The position numbers were made by a program, and so were the translations under genes. A stretch of 36,859 nucleotides of DNA from positions 1-36,859 of the forward strand of contig JAHJOG010000311.1 of assembly GCA_018820395.1 (NCBI GenBank), written 5' to 3'. The notes under the pieces were generated by a model. That model ran no database searches. It saw nothing but the letters and a program-made list of their open reading frames with translations, and was not told the DNA's origin. Origin of the DNA: Gammaproteobacteria bacterium (GTDB lineage: Bacteria; Pseudomonadota; Gammaproteobacteria; Burkholderiales; Burkholderiaceae_C). The number at the start of each line of letters is the position of its first letter. Position 1 is the first letter of the stretch. This document shows, piece by piece, positions 1 through 6,529 of this stretch.

Positions 1-2
1 AA

Positions 3-242
3 ATGAGCGATATCGAAGCACGCGTCAAGAAAATCATTGCCGAGCAACTCGGCGTTGAAGAATCCAAGGTAGAGAACAAGTGCGCTTTCGTGGCGGACCT
101 CGGCGCTGATTCACTGGATACCGTCGAACTGGTCATGGCACTCGAAGACGAGTTCGGCATCGAAATCCCGGACGAAGACGCCGAGAAGATCACGACAGTC
201 CAGAACGCCGTCGATTACGCCACTCAGAATCAAAAGGCCTGA
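3..242 (+). CDS. acpP: Acyl carrier protein
   Basis: This 79-residue acidic protein is the acyl carrier of type II fatty acid synthesis in the cytoplasm. Growing acyl chains are tethered to it through 4'-phosphopantetheine. The attachment motif [10 protein letters not shown] is present, with the modified serine at residue 37, and the length is typical of the family. The start at base 3 gives the canonical N terminus [10 protein letters not shown]; the ribosome binding site lies outside the window. fabF follows 93 bases downstream, the usual acpP-fabF pairing. The holo-ACP synthase that would modify it, acpS, is also in this window at 12911-13339. Confidence 0.98.
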   Translation: MSDIEARVKKIIAEQLGVEESKVENKCAFVADLGADSLDTVELVMALEDEFGIEIPDEDAEKITTVQNAVDYATQNQKA

Positions 243-272
243 TATCGGCCCCGCTGAATCGCTCATTCGGCC

Positions 273-291
273 CGCGGCTTTCAACGCCGCG
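273..291. other. Small GC-rich inverted repeat between acpP and fabF
   Basis: CGCGGC (273-278) and GCCGCG (286-291) form a perfect 6-bp stem with a 7-base loop. No T-run follows, so it is not a standard intrinsic terminator. It could instead be an mRNA-stabilising or processing hairpin that lets acpP transcript accumulate above fabF, which is a known need since ACP is very abundant. That role is inference. Confidence 0.3.
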
Positions 292-335
292 CGAGCCCGA
301 ACCAGCTTTCGGCGCTCCCAGAAAGGTATGCCGGC

Positions 336-1580
336 ATGACCAAACGCCGCGTCGTCGTGACCGGTCTCGGTTGCATCGCTCCCGTCGGGAACACCGTCTC
401 CGAGTGCTGGACCAATCTCCTGGCTGGCAAATCGGGTGTCGCCTCCATTTCCAAGTTCGATGCGAGCGGCTTTTCCTGCCGATTCGCAGGCGAGGTCAAG
501 GGCTTCGACATCAAGCAATACATCCCGGAGAAGGAAGCGCGTCACATGGACCGTTTCATTCATCTGGGCCTGGCTGCCGCAATGCAGGCAGTGCAGGACA
601 GCGGGCTGCCCACAGGTGATTCCTTGCGCCGCGAGGACGCTGTGCGCATCGGCTGCAATATAGGATCCGGAATCGGCGGTCTGCCGATGATCGAGGAGAC
701 CCACGCGGAACTCGAGAAGCGCGGACCCCGTCGCGTATCCCCGTTTTTCGTTCCCGCTTCGATCATCAACATGATTTCCGGTCATGTGTCGATCAAGTAC
801 GGATTCAAAGGTCCGAACATCGCGGTTGTCACCGCGTGCACCACGGGGTTGCACGCGGTGGGTACATCTGCGCGCATGATCGAATATGGCGACGCCGACG
901 TGATGATCGCGGGCGGCTCCGAGTCCACGGTGTCACCGTTGGGCATGGGTGGATTCGCCGCGGCGCGTGCCTTGTCGACACGCAACGACGACCCGGCGAC
1001 AGCGTCAAGACCGTGGGACAAGGACCGTGATGGTTTCGTTCTCGGTGAAGGCGCAGGCGTCCTCGTGCTCGAAGAATACGAGCACGCGAAAGCGAGGGGC
1101 GCAAAGATCTACGCCGAAGTTTGCGGCTTCGGAATGAGCGGCGACGCGTTCCACATGACCGCGCCCGACGTCGACGGCCCGCGACGCTCGATGGAGATGG
1201 CGCTGGCCAATGCCAGGATCTCGGGTGACCAGGTGCAGTATCTGAATGCGCATGGCACGTCTACGCAGCTCGGCGACTTGAATGAAACCAACGCGATCAA
1301 AAACGCGTTCGGTGATCACGCCCGCAAACTGGTGGTCAATTCGACAAAATCGATGACCGGACACCTGTTGGGCGGCGCCGGGGGGATCGAGTCGGTCTTT
1401 ACCGTCCTCGCGCTGCATCACCAGAAGAGCCCGCCGACGATCAACATCTTCAATCAAGATCCTGAGTGCGATCTTGACTATTGCGCCAACGAGGCGCGAG
1501 ACATGAAGATCGAGTTTGCGATGAAGAACAATTTCGGCTTCGGCGGCACCAACGGCACGCTGGTTTTTAAGCGCGCTTGA
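336..1580 (+). CDS. fabF: Beta-ketoacyl-ACP synthase II
   Basis: A 414-residue condensing enzyme that elongates acyl-ACP with malonyl-ACP in type II fatty acid synthesis. The thiolase-fold catalytic triad is visible: Cys168 in VVTACTTGLHA, His306 in LNAHGTST and His343 in KSMTGHLLGGAG. The C-terminal NNFGFGGTNGTLVF motif is also intact, and the length is the family norm. The ATG at 336 has an AGAAAGG-type ribosome site just upstream. It sits directly after acpP and is followed within 16 bases by a small membrane protein gene and the rpoE module, so read-through into the stress operon is plausible. Confidence 0.97.
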   Translation: MTKRRVVVTGLGCIAPVGNTVSECWTNLLAGKSGVASISKFDASGFSCRFAGEVKGFDIKQYIPEKEARHMDRFIHLGLAAAMQAVQDSGLPTGDSLRREDAVRIGCNIGSGIGGLPMIEETHAELEKRGPRRVSPFFVPASIINMISGHVSIKYGFKGPNIAVVTACTTGLHAVGTSARMIEYGDADVMIAGGSESTVSPLGMGGFAAARALSTRNDDPATASRPWDKDRDGFVLGEGAGVLVLEEYEHAKARGAKIYAEVCGFGMSGDAFHMTAPDVDGPRRSMEMALANARISGDQVQYLNAHGTSTQLGDLNETNAIKNAFGDHARKLVVNSTKSMTGHLLGGAGGIESVFTVLALHHQKSPPTINIFNQDPECDLDYCANEARDMKIEFAMKNNFGFGGTNGTLVFKRA

Positions 1581-1596
1581 GAGCCGTCCTTCATCC

Positions 1597-2055
1597 ATGA
1601 TCGGCGTGCCAGCGGCAAGCTATCCGGTCGGACGGTCATTGCGCACGCGGCGCATTCTGTGGGCCGTCTGGGCAAGCGGCGCTCTATGCAGCCTGCTCGC
1701 AGCGTGGCGTTGCGCGGGGTTCGGCTGGCAGACTGGCCTCATGGTCTTTGCCGTTGTCGTTGCTGCCGGGCTATTGCGCAAGCACCTGGGCGCATCAGAG
1801 GCTCCATCGGTGCTGGAATTCAATGGCAGGGAATGGACCTTGTCTGGAAAGGCCAAACGTCGCATCGCTCAGGTTGCCGTGGCACTGGACCTGCAGTTCG
1901 CAATGCTGCTCCGGTTAAAGCTCTTGCAAGGCACGCCGCGTTGGATATGGGTCGACCGAAACTTGTCTGCGCGGCATTGGGGTGACCTTCGTCGCGCACT
2001 GTATTCTCGTCCGGTCGCCAGATCGGGCGCGGGTCATCCAGATCCGCTGAGATAG
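1597..2055 (+). CDS. YgfX-like small membrane protein (hypothetical)
   Basis: A 152-residue protein with two closely spaced hydrophobic segments at about residues 21-37 and 44-60, then a soluble part. The soluble part carries a REWTL motif near residue 78 and ends with a tryptophan/arginine-rich RHWGDLRRALYSR stretch. This layout, two N-terminal membrane helices followed by a W-rich C-terminal region ending in W-x-x-LRR-x-L, resembles the YgfX (CptA) family. In enterobacteria YgfX pairs with SdhE, and an sdhE gene lies far away in this window at 32160-32507. The assignment rests on architecture only. The gene sits between fabF and rpoE with short gaps on both sides and is probably co-transcribed with them. 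Confidence 0.6.
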   Translation: MIGVPAASYPVGRSLRTRRILWAVWASGALCSLLAAWRCAGFGWQTGLMVFAVVVAAGLLRKHLGASEAPSVLEFNGREWTLSGKAKRRIAQVAVALDLQFAMLLRLKLLQGTPRWIWVDRNLSARHWGDLRRALYSRPVARSGAGHPDPLR

Positions 2056-2073
2056 TCAGTCCGTACTCCCGAG

Positions 2074-2751
2074 ATGACTGCTGCAGCCCCGCCCCCACCG
2101 CCAGCCGAAGGCGAAGCCGCCAGCGTGCCCGTCGCGCAACCTGCACCTGGTGAGGTTGACTTTCAACTGGTGCAGCGGACGGTCGCTGGCGACCAGAAGG
2201 CCTTCGAACTGCTCGTGATCAAGTACCAGCGACGGATTGAACGGCTGATCGGTCGCATGGTCCGGGATGTGGATCTGGTCGAGGACATTGCACAGGAAAC
2301 GTTCATCCGGGCCTACCGCGCCTTGCACCAGTTCCGAGGCGATGCGCAGTTCTACACCTGGCTCTATCGCATCGCGGTCAACACAGCCAAAAAGGCGCTG
2401 GTCGACCTGAAGCGTGATCCGACCGTGTCGGAAGGCGCTCTTCGCTCGTCATCTGACGACGAAGATGAAACTTACAGGCGCGGAAACGAACCAACGACCG
2501 ACGAAACCCCCGAATCCGTGATGGCAGCCAACGAAATCGCGGCGGCGGTCGAATCTGCGATGGAAGCCTTGCCCGCAGAACTGAGGCAGGCAGTGACGTT
2601 GCGCGAAATCGAAGGCATGAGCTATGAAGAGATCGCCGAGGTCATGAATTGCCCGATCGGGACGGTACGGTCGCGGATTTTTCGCGCGCGAGAGGCCATT
2701 TCGGCCAGGGTGAAACCGCTTCTGGACAATCAGTCCGGCAAGCGCTGGTAA
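2074..2751 (+). CDS. rpoE: RNA polymerase sigma factor, ECF group RpoE/AlgU
   Basis: A 225-residue extracytoplasmic-function sigma factor for the envelope stress response. Region 2 is clear (EDIAQETFIRAYRALHQF, then FYTWLYRIAVNTAKK). Region 4 has the helix-turn-helix YEEIAEVMNCPIGTVRSRIF. It is longer than the roughly 190-residue E. coli protein for two reasons: a proline/alanine-rich N-terminal extension of about 25 residues, and a long acidic linker (SSSDDEDETYRRGNEPTTDE) between regions 2 and 4. A start inside the extension cannot be excluded, because the ATG at 2074 has no strong ribosome site. Genes for its anti-sigma factor, RseB and MucD follow directly, so identity is secure. Confidence 0.95.
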   Translation: MTAAAPPPPPAEGEAASVPVAQPAPGEVDFQLVQRTVAGDQKAFELLVIKYQRRIERLIGRMVRDVDLVEDIAQETFIRAYRALHQFRGDAQFYTWLYRIAVNTAKKALVDLKRDPTVSEGALRSSSDDEDETYRRGNEPTTDETPESVMAANEIAAAVESAMEALPAELRQAVTLREIEGMSYEEIAEVMNCPIGTVRSRIFRAREAISARVKPLLDNQSGKRW

Positions 2752-2764
2752 GCAGGTGGACGAC

Positions 2765-3400
2765 ATGAACATTTCGAACTCGGTGCTCGAGCAACTTTCT
2801 GCACTTGCCGACGGGCAATTGCGCGACGACGAACTCGCCCAGATGATCACGCGGGTCGGCGTTGACGACGAACTTCGGCTCGCGTGGCAGCGCTACCACC
2901 TGATCGGGGACGTTCTGCGTGCGGGCGCGCATGCACCCTGCCATCAGAGTTCGGAATTCTTGACCCGATTCCAGAGCCGACTCGAGAGCGAACCTGTGGT
3001 GCCCGTGCTCTTGCCGGAACCGTCGCTTCGTCTGCGCTCGCTGAAACAGGAAGCGTCCAACGAGCCACAGTTTCGCTGGAAGGTTGTTGCGGGCGTCGCT
3101 TCGGTGGCTGCGGCTGCAGCGATCGGATGGAACTGGATGGGCGTCGGCCCGCGGTCATCGATGGGTCCCCAAATCGCACAACAGGACAGCTCCCAGTCTC
3201 TGCTGTCGGTTGCAAGTCCGATGCAGCAGTCTGCGGCGCCGTCGCCCATGCGTGTCATCGTAGGGAGTGGGGCCCCCCAGATCATGCTGCGTGACCCGCG
3301 TTTGGATCAGTTGCTCGAAGCGCATCAGCAAGCGGGTGGTGCGTCGCAGATGCCCTCCGGCTTTCTGCGCAATGCGACCTTCGACGGCCCATCGCGGTGA
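2765..3400 (+). CDS. rseA: Sigma-E anti-sigma factor RseA/MucA
   Basis: A 211-residue single-pass inner-membrane protein. Its cytoplasmic N-terminal domain (SVLEQLSALADGQLRDDELA, then RLAWQRYHLIGDVLR) matches the anti-sigma domain that holds RpoE inactive. One membrane helix follows (about VVAGVASVAAAAAIGWNW), then a low-complexity periplasmic tail. The ATG at 2765 is preferred because AGGTGG lies about 7 bases upstream; an in-frame GTG at 2756 is the alternative. It begins 14 bases after rpoE and overlaps rseB by 4 bases, consistent with translational coupling. Release of sigma E would need regulated proteolysis by proteases encoded elsewhere. Confidence 0.9.
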   Translation: MNISNSVLEQLSALADGQLRDDELAQMITRVGVDDELRLAWQRYHLIGDVLRAGAHAPCHQSSEFLTRFQSRLESEPVVPVLLPEPSLRLRSLKQEASNEPQFRWKVVAGVASVAAAAAIGWNWMGVGPRSSMGPQIAQQDSSQSLLSVASPMQQSAAPSPMRVIVGSGAPQIMLRDPRLDQLLEAHQQAGGASQMPSGFLRNATFDGPSR

Positions 3401-4470
3401 TCGTGCGACCCTTTGTACACCTCATGCTTGGCCGCGTGTCCTCGTCGGCTCGCGGAGCCTGCGTCATGCTCGTGGCAATGTGCGCGGCCCATGCGAGCAT
3501 CGCTCAATCGCAGGCGCCGACACCGCAGTCTGCAGCGCCCGCCAGCGAAGTTTCCGCGCTCGGGGCGGCCGGCTGGTTGCAGCGGATGCATGCGGCGTCG
3601 CGTCAGCACACCTACATGGGGACCTTCGTCGTGACGGCTTCTTCAGGAAATCTGTCGAGCGCGCGCATTTGGCATGTGTCCGAGGGGAATATGCAGTTGG
3701 AGCGCATCGAAGCCCTGTCGGGCCCTCCGCGCTCCACCTTCAGACGCAACGATCAGGTAATGACGTTTCTACCTGATGCGAAGGTGGTCAAGAGCGAGAA
3801 GCGCGAAAACCTCGATCTGTTTCCGAGCCTTGTTGGGACTCCCGACTCCTCCGTGGGCAATCTTTATGGCGTCCGCGTGGTCGGAAAAGACCGCGTCGCC
3901 GGATTCGACGCCGATGTGGTGGTCCTCGAACCACGCGACAACTTGCGTTTCGGCTACCGAATCTGGAGCGAACGAAATTCGGGACTGGCAATCAAGCTCC
4001 AGACCATCGATGGCGAAAATCGCGTCGTGGAGCAGTCAGCGTTCTCCGAGCTTCAACTCGATGCGCCGATCAAAGCTGCCGCCCTCGGGCAAATGATGAA
4101 CGAGACGGCGGGCTACCGCGTCTTGAAGTCGGAGATCGAGCGAACCACCGCGTCGCGCGAGGGCTGGATGCTTCGCTCGCCCGTGGCGGGTTTCAAGCCT
4201 GTCAGTTGCCTTCGGCGCTCCATCGGATCGCATGACCAGAGTCGCACCGTGCAATGGACCTTTTCTGACGGTCTCGCGTCGGTGTCGCTGTTCGTCGAAC
4301 CTTACGATGCCAAGCTGGAGCGGCGCGAAGGTCTGCTCGCCATCGGCGCCACGCACACCTTGACGAGGCGGTTGGTCCGAGGCCAGGGTGATTGGTGGCT
4401 GACCGCGGTGGGCGAGGTGCCGGTCCGAACGCTCGAAGCGTTCGCCCAGAGTCTTGATCGCGAGCGGTGA
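3397..4470 (+). CDS. rseB: Sigma-E regulatory protein RseB/MucB, periplasmic
   Basis: A 357-residue secreted protein of the MucB/RseB family. In characterised relatives it binds the periplasmic tail of RseA and protects it from cleavage until lipid or LPS signals release it. An N-terminal export signal ends near CAAHASIAQSQA. The first domain carries the typical THMGTFVV-like segment (here HTYMGTFVVTASSGN) and HVSEG. The C-terminal domain ends in WWLTAVGEVPVRTLEAFAQSL. The GTG at 3397 overlaps the rseA stop by 4 bases. In-frame ATG codons at 3424 and 3466 would also leave a signal peptide, so the exact start is uncertain. Confidence 0.9.
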   Translation: MIVRPFVHLMLGRVSSSARGACVMLVAMCAAHASIAQSQAPTPQSAAPASEVSALGAAGWLQRMHAASRQHTYMGTFVVTASSGNLSSARIWHVSEGNMQLERIEALSGPPRSTFRRNDQVMTFLPDAKVVKSEKRENLDLFPSLVGTPDSSVGNLYGVRVVGKDRVAGFDADVVVLEPRDNLRFGYRIWSERNSGLAIKLQTIDGENRVVEQSAFSELQLDAPIKAAALGQMMNETAGYRVLKSEIERTTASREGWMLRSPVAGFKPVSCLRRSIGSHDQSRTVQWTFSDGLASVSLFVEPYDAKLERREGLLAIGATHTLTRRLVRGQGDWWLTAVGEVPVRTLEAFAQSLDRER

Positions 4471-4516
4471 AACACTATTTGCGTCTTCACACGACGTATC
4501 CATCTCAAGGAAAGCA

Positions 4517-6007
4517 ATGATGCTCAGAATCGACAGGAACGGCTTCCGTTCCCTCTTTTATGCGGCAGTGCTCGCGATCGTCAGCTCGGCGGGTACTCTG
4601 GCGCCTGTGACTTCGGTCCATGCGCAGACTCGCACGCTGCCCGATTTCACGGATCTGGTCGACCAGGTTGGTCCGGCCGTCGTCAACATACGCACGATCG
4701 AGAAAGTCGTGCAGCGGGGCGGCAGCGGAGGCGAGATGGACGAGGAAATGCAGGAGTTCTTCCGGCGTTTCTTCGGCCAACCGATGCCAGGCGTACCGCG
4801 CCAGGGTCCCCGACCCAACCGTCCGCAGCAGCCGCAAGAAGAAGAGCGTCCTCGGGGCGTGGGGTCCGGGTTCATTTTGACGCCGGATGGCTATGTCATG
4901 ACCAACGCGCACGTGGTCCAGGACGCGTCCGAAGTGCTTGTCACGCTGACTGACAAGCGCGAGTTCAAGGCTAAGTTGATCGGCGCGGACAAACGCACCG
5001 ATGTCGCGGTGGTCAAGATCGACGCGACCGGCTTGCCTGCGGTCAAGGTCGGAGAGGTGTCGCGCCTTCGCGTCGGCGAATGGGTCATGGCGATCGGATC
5101 GCCTTTCGGCTTGGAAAACACCGTGACTGCGGGAATCGTCAGCGCCAAGCAGCGCGACACCGGCGACTATCTTCCTTTCATCCAGACCGACGTCGCCATC
5201 AATCCGGGCAACTCCGGCGGGCCGCTGATCAACATGCGTGGCGAAGTGATAGGCATCAACAGTCAGATCTATTCGCGCTCCGGCGGATTCATGGGGATCT
5301 CGTTTTCCATCCCCATCGACGAGGCGATACGGGTCAGCGATCAATTGCGAGTGTCCGGGCGTGTCTCGCGCGGCCGCATTGGCGTGCAGATCGATCAAGT
5401 CTCCAAGGAGGTTGCCGAATCGATCGGATTGGGTTCCGCCAAAGGTGCGCTGGTTCGCGGCGTCGAGGTGGGGTCGCCTGGCGAGAAGGCCGGCATCGAA
5501 CCGGGCGACATCATCACCAGCTTCGATGGCAAGCCCATCGAGAAGCCAAGTGACCTACCCAGACTCGTGGGAAACACGAAGCCGGGCACCAAGAGCTCCG
5601 TCAGCGTGTTTCGGCGCGGCAATTCGCGCGACCTGGATGTGACCATCGCAGAAATCGAGCCGGACGCGCCGGCCAAGCGACCGGCAGAGCGTGAGGAGCA
5701 ACCGATCAAGCCTTCCGCTCCGGCCGTTGCCAAGTCCATGGGCCTCGCAGTGAGCGAACTGACCGATGTCCAGCGCAAGGAACTGAAGCTCAAGAACGGC
5801 GGCGTGAAAATAGATGCGGCGACCGATGCGGCTGCAAGAGCCGGTCTTCGTGAAGGCGACATCGTGCTGGCCATCAACAACCAGGAAGTGCACAGTGTTC
5901 CGGAACTTGAAGCCGCATTGGCCAAGGCGGACAAGAAGAAGTCAGTCAGAGTGCTCTTCCGTCGCGGCGATTGGGCTCAATACGCGCTCTTGAGGTCGGG
6001 TCGCTGA
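4517..6007 (+). CDS. mucD: Periplasmic serine protease, Do/DegP family (MucD)
   Basis: A 496-residue HtrA-type protease and chaperone for misfolded envelope proteins. It has a signal peptide ending at VHAQ, then a trypsin-like domain with the triad His132 (TNAHVV), Asp162 (RTDVAVV) and Ser233 (GNSGGP). Two PDZ domains follow, at about residues 290-375 and 400-490. The ATG at 4517 is chosen because AAGGAAA lies just upstream and a signal peptide follows directly. The open frame reaches back to 4454, inside rseB, without a comparable ribosome site. It replaces rseC of the enterobacterial operon, as also seen in Pseudomonas algU-mucABCD. Confidence 0.95.
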   Translation: MMLRIDRNGFRSLFYAAVLAIVSSAGTLAPVTSVHAQTRTLPDFTDLVDQVGPAVVNIRTIEKVVQRGGSGGEMDEEMQEFFRRFFGQPMPGVPRQGPRPNRPQQPQEEERPRGVGSGFILTPDGYVMTNAHVVQDASEVLVTLTDKREFKAKLIGADKRTDVAVVKIDATGLPAVKVGEVSRLRVGEWVMAIGSPFGLENTVTAGIVSAKQRDTGDYLPFIQTDVAINPGNSGGPLINMRGEVIGINSQIYSRSGGFMGISFSIPIDEAIRVSDQLRVSGRVSRGRIGVQIDQVSKEVAESIGLGSAKGALVRGVEVGSPGEKAGIEPGDIITSFDGKPIEKPSDLPRLVGNTKPGTKSSVSVFRRGNSRDLDVTIAEIEPDAPAKRPAEREEQPIKPSAPAVAKSMGLAVSELTDVQRKELKLKNGGVKIDAATDAAARAGLREGDIVLAINNQEVHSVPELEAALAKADKKKSVRVLFRRGDWAQYALLRSGR

Positions 6008-6126
6008 TTCGGCTGGTTTCGTCAAGTGGCCCCATCGGCTAGTCGGGTTTCACGCCCCGGCAGCCGTTGTTTGCGGGCTACCAACCACACCAACGAAAAT
6101 TTTTTCGGCCGTGCTTTTTGCGGAAG

Positions 6127-6148
6127 TAAGTTAGTGCATATTAACTTA
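6127..6148. promoter_or_regulatory. AT-rich inverted repeat, possible operator
   Basis: TAAGTTA (6127-6133) and TAACTTA (6142-6148) are exact inverted repeats around an 8-base centre, GTGCATAT. The size and AT-rich dyad shape resemble operators of winged-helix regulators such as the MarR group. A TAGAAT element lies 25 bases further on (6174-6179), but its -35 counterpart at 6151-6156 is poor. No regulator gene is adjacent. The dyad is directly visible; its role is inference. Confidence 0.4.
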
Positions 6149-6270
6149 ATTTCGATCTATCGATGATTTTGGGTAGAATGCGGGCCTTGGCTGACGGAGG
6201 CCCGGCATAAGCCACACGCTCCTCACCACCATGCGAGAAAGCGCGACGCAGTGCACCGGCGCTCCACAGA

Positions 6271-6327
6271 TCACCCACAAGTTGTTAAGAGATTGATCCA
6301 CCGAGATTGTGGATAAGCTGTTCATAA
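6271..6327. promoter_or_regulatory. Cluster of DnaA-box-like 9-mers
   Basis: An exact DnaA box (TTATCCACA) lies on the minus strand at 6308-6316. Three other 9-mers with two mismatches accompany it: 6271-6279 and 6294-6302 on the plus strand, and 6319-6327 on the minus strand. The last two boxes start 11 bases apart, about one helical turn. With equal base use, sites with up to two mismatches on either strand would occur about once per 370 bases, so four in 57 bases is notable, although this count was made after the fact. It might be a DnaA-regulated or DnaA-titrating site; no dnaA, dnaN, rpmH or gidA gene is nearby. Confidence 0.4.
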
Positions 6328-6397
6328 GCACCATGTTGTTGACCTGCAACGACCCCCTGCGGGCTCGAGTCCGGCTGTACGAGACCCCTGTTTTGCC

Positions 6398-6403
6398 TAC
6401 AAT
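6398..6403 (+). promoter_or_regulatory. Candidate sigma-70 -10 box (TACAAT)
   Basis: TACAAT matches the -10 consensus at five of six positions. The hexamer 17 bases upstream (CTGTAC, 6375-6380) is a weak -35. A hairpin with arms GGGCTCG (6361-6367) and CGAG-A-CCC (6380-6387) overlaps the upstream element. The start of transcription would fall near 6410, about 33 bases before a strong terminator stem, which suggests a short transcript. Confidence 0.4.
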
Positions 6404-6409
6404 GAAGCT

Positions 6410-6474
6410 CCAACTACTGCAGTTGCCATTGCTTGTTGGTTCAGGGCGCGTCTCTATCGGACGCGCCCTTTTTT
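6410..6474 (+). ncRNA. Candidate small RNA upstream of lepA
   Basis: A transcript from the TACAAT box to the terminator T-run would be about 65 nt. Its 5' part can form one of two competing stems: CAACT (6411-6415) with AGTTG (6421-6425), or CCAAC (6410-6414) with GTTGG (6435-6439). The 3' part is the terminator hairpin with a U-tail, the usual shape of an Hfq-type small RNA. Alternatively it is a lepA leader with an attenuator, or a late terminator for the rpoE-mucD operon. I cannot match it to a named family. Confidence 0.4.
6443..6474 (+). terminator. Strong Rho-independent terminator upstream of lepA
   Basis: AGGGCGCGTC (6443-6452) pairs perfectly with GACGCGCCCT (6460-6469) around a 7-base loop. 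The T-run reaches 6474, and its first T is the last base of the stem. This is the best intrinsic terminator on the plus strand of the window. It lies 436 bases beyond the mucD stop and 55 bases before the lepA start. It therefore ends a transcript that starts within the interval, terminates mucD read-through, or attenuates lepA. Confidence 0.85.
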
Positions 6475-6529
6475 CTTGCCTGCAGAGATTCGCCATCGAG
6501 CCAATTCAAGTACTTAAGCGCCCCCGTTG

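Larger units (their letters stand above)
6008..6529. other. Gene-free interval between mucD and lepA
   Basis: These 522 bases hold no convincing coding sequence: the open frames on either strand lack good ribosome sites and recognisable domains. The left half is unusually AT-rich for this genome (40 of 60 bases at 6121-6180 are A or T) and carries a perfect inverted repeat and a TAGAAT element at 6174-6179. CGGGCCT (6181-6187) pairs with AGGCCCG (6198-6204). The centre has a cluster of DnaA-box-like 9-mers. The right part has a TACAAT box and a strong intrinsic terminator, which could frame a short RNA. In enterobacteria this junction is where rseC ends and lepA starts. Confidence 0.75.

Noticed and set aside
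6359..6375. tRNA T-arm-like sequence (loop CTCGAGT in a 5-base stem)
   Set aside because: One pair in the stem is mismatched, and no acceptor stem, anticodon arm or CCA end can be found around it, so a tRNA or tRNA remnant is not supported.
6146..6496. 116-residue minus-strand open frame in the mucD-lepA interval
   Set aside because: No ribosome site, no domain, and it crosses the DnaA-box cluster and the strong terminator in antisense.
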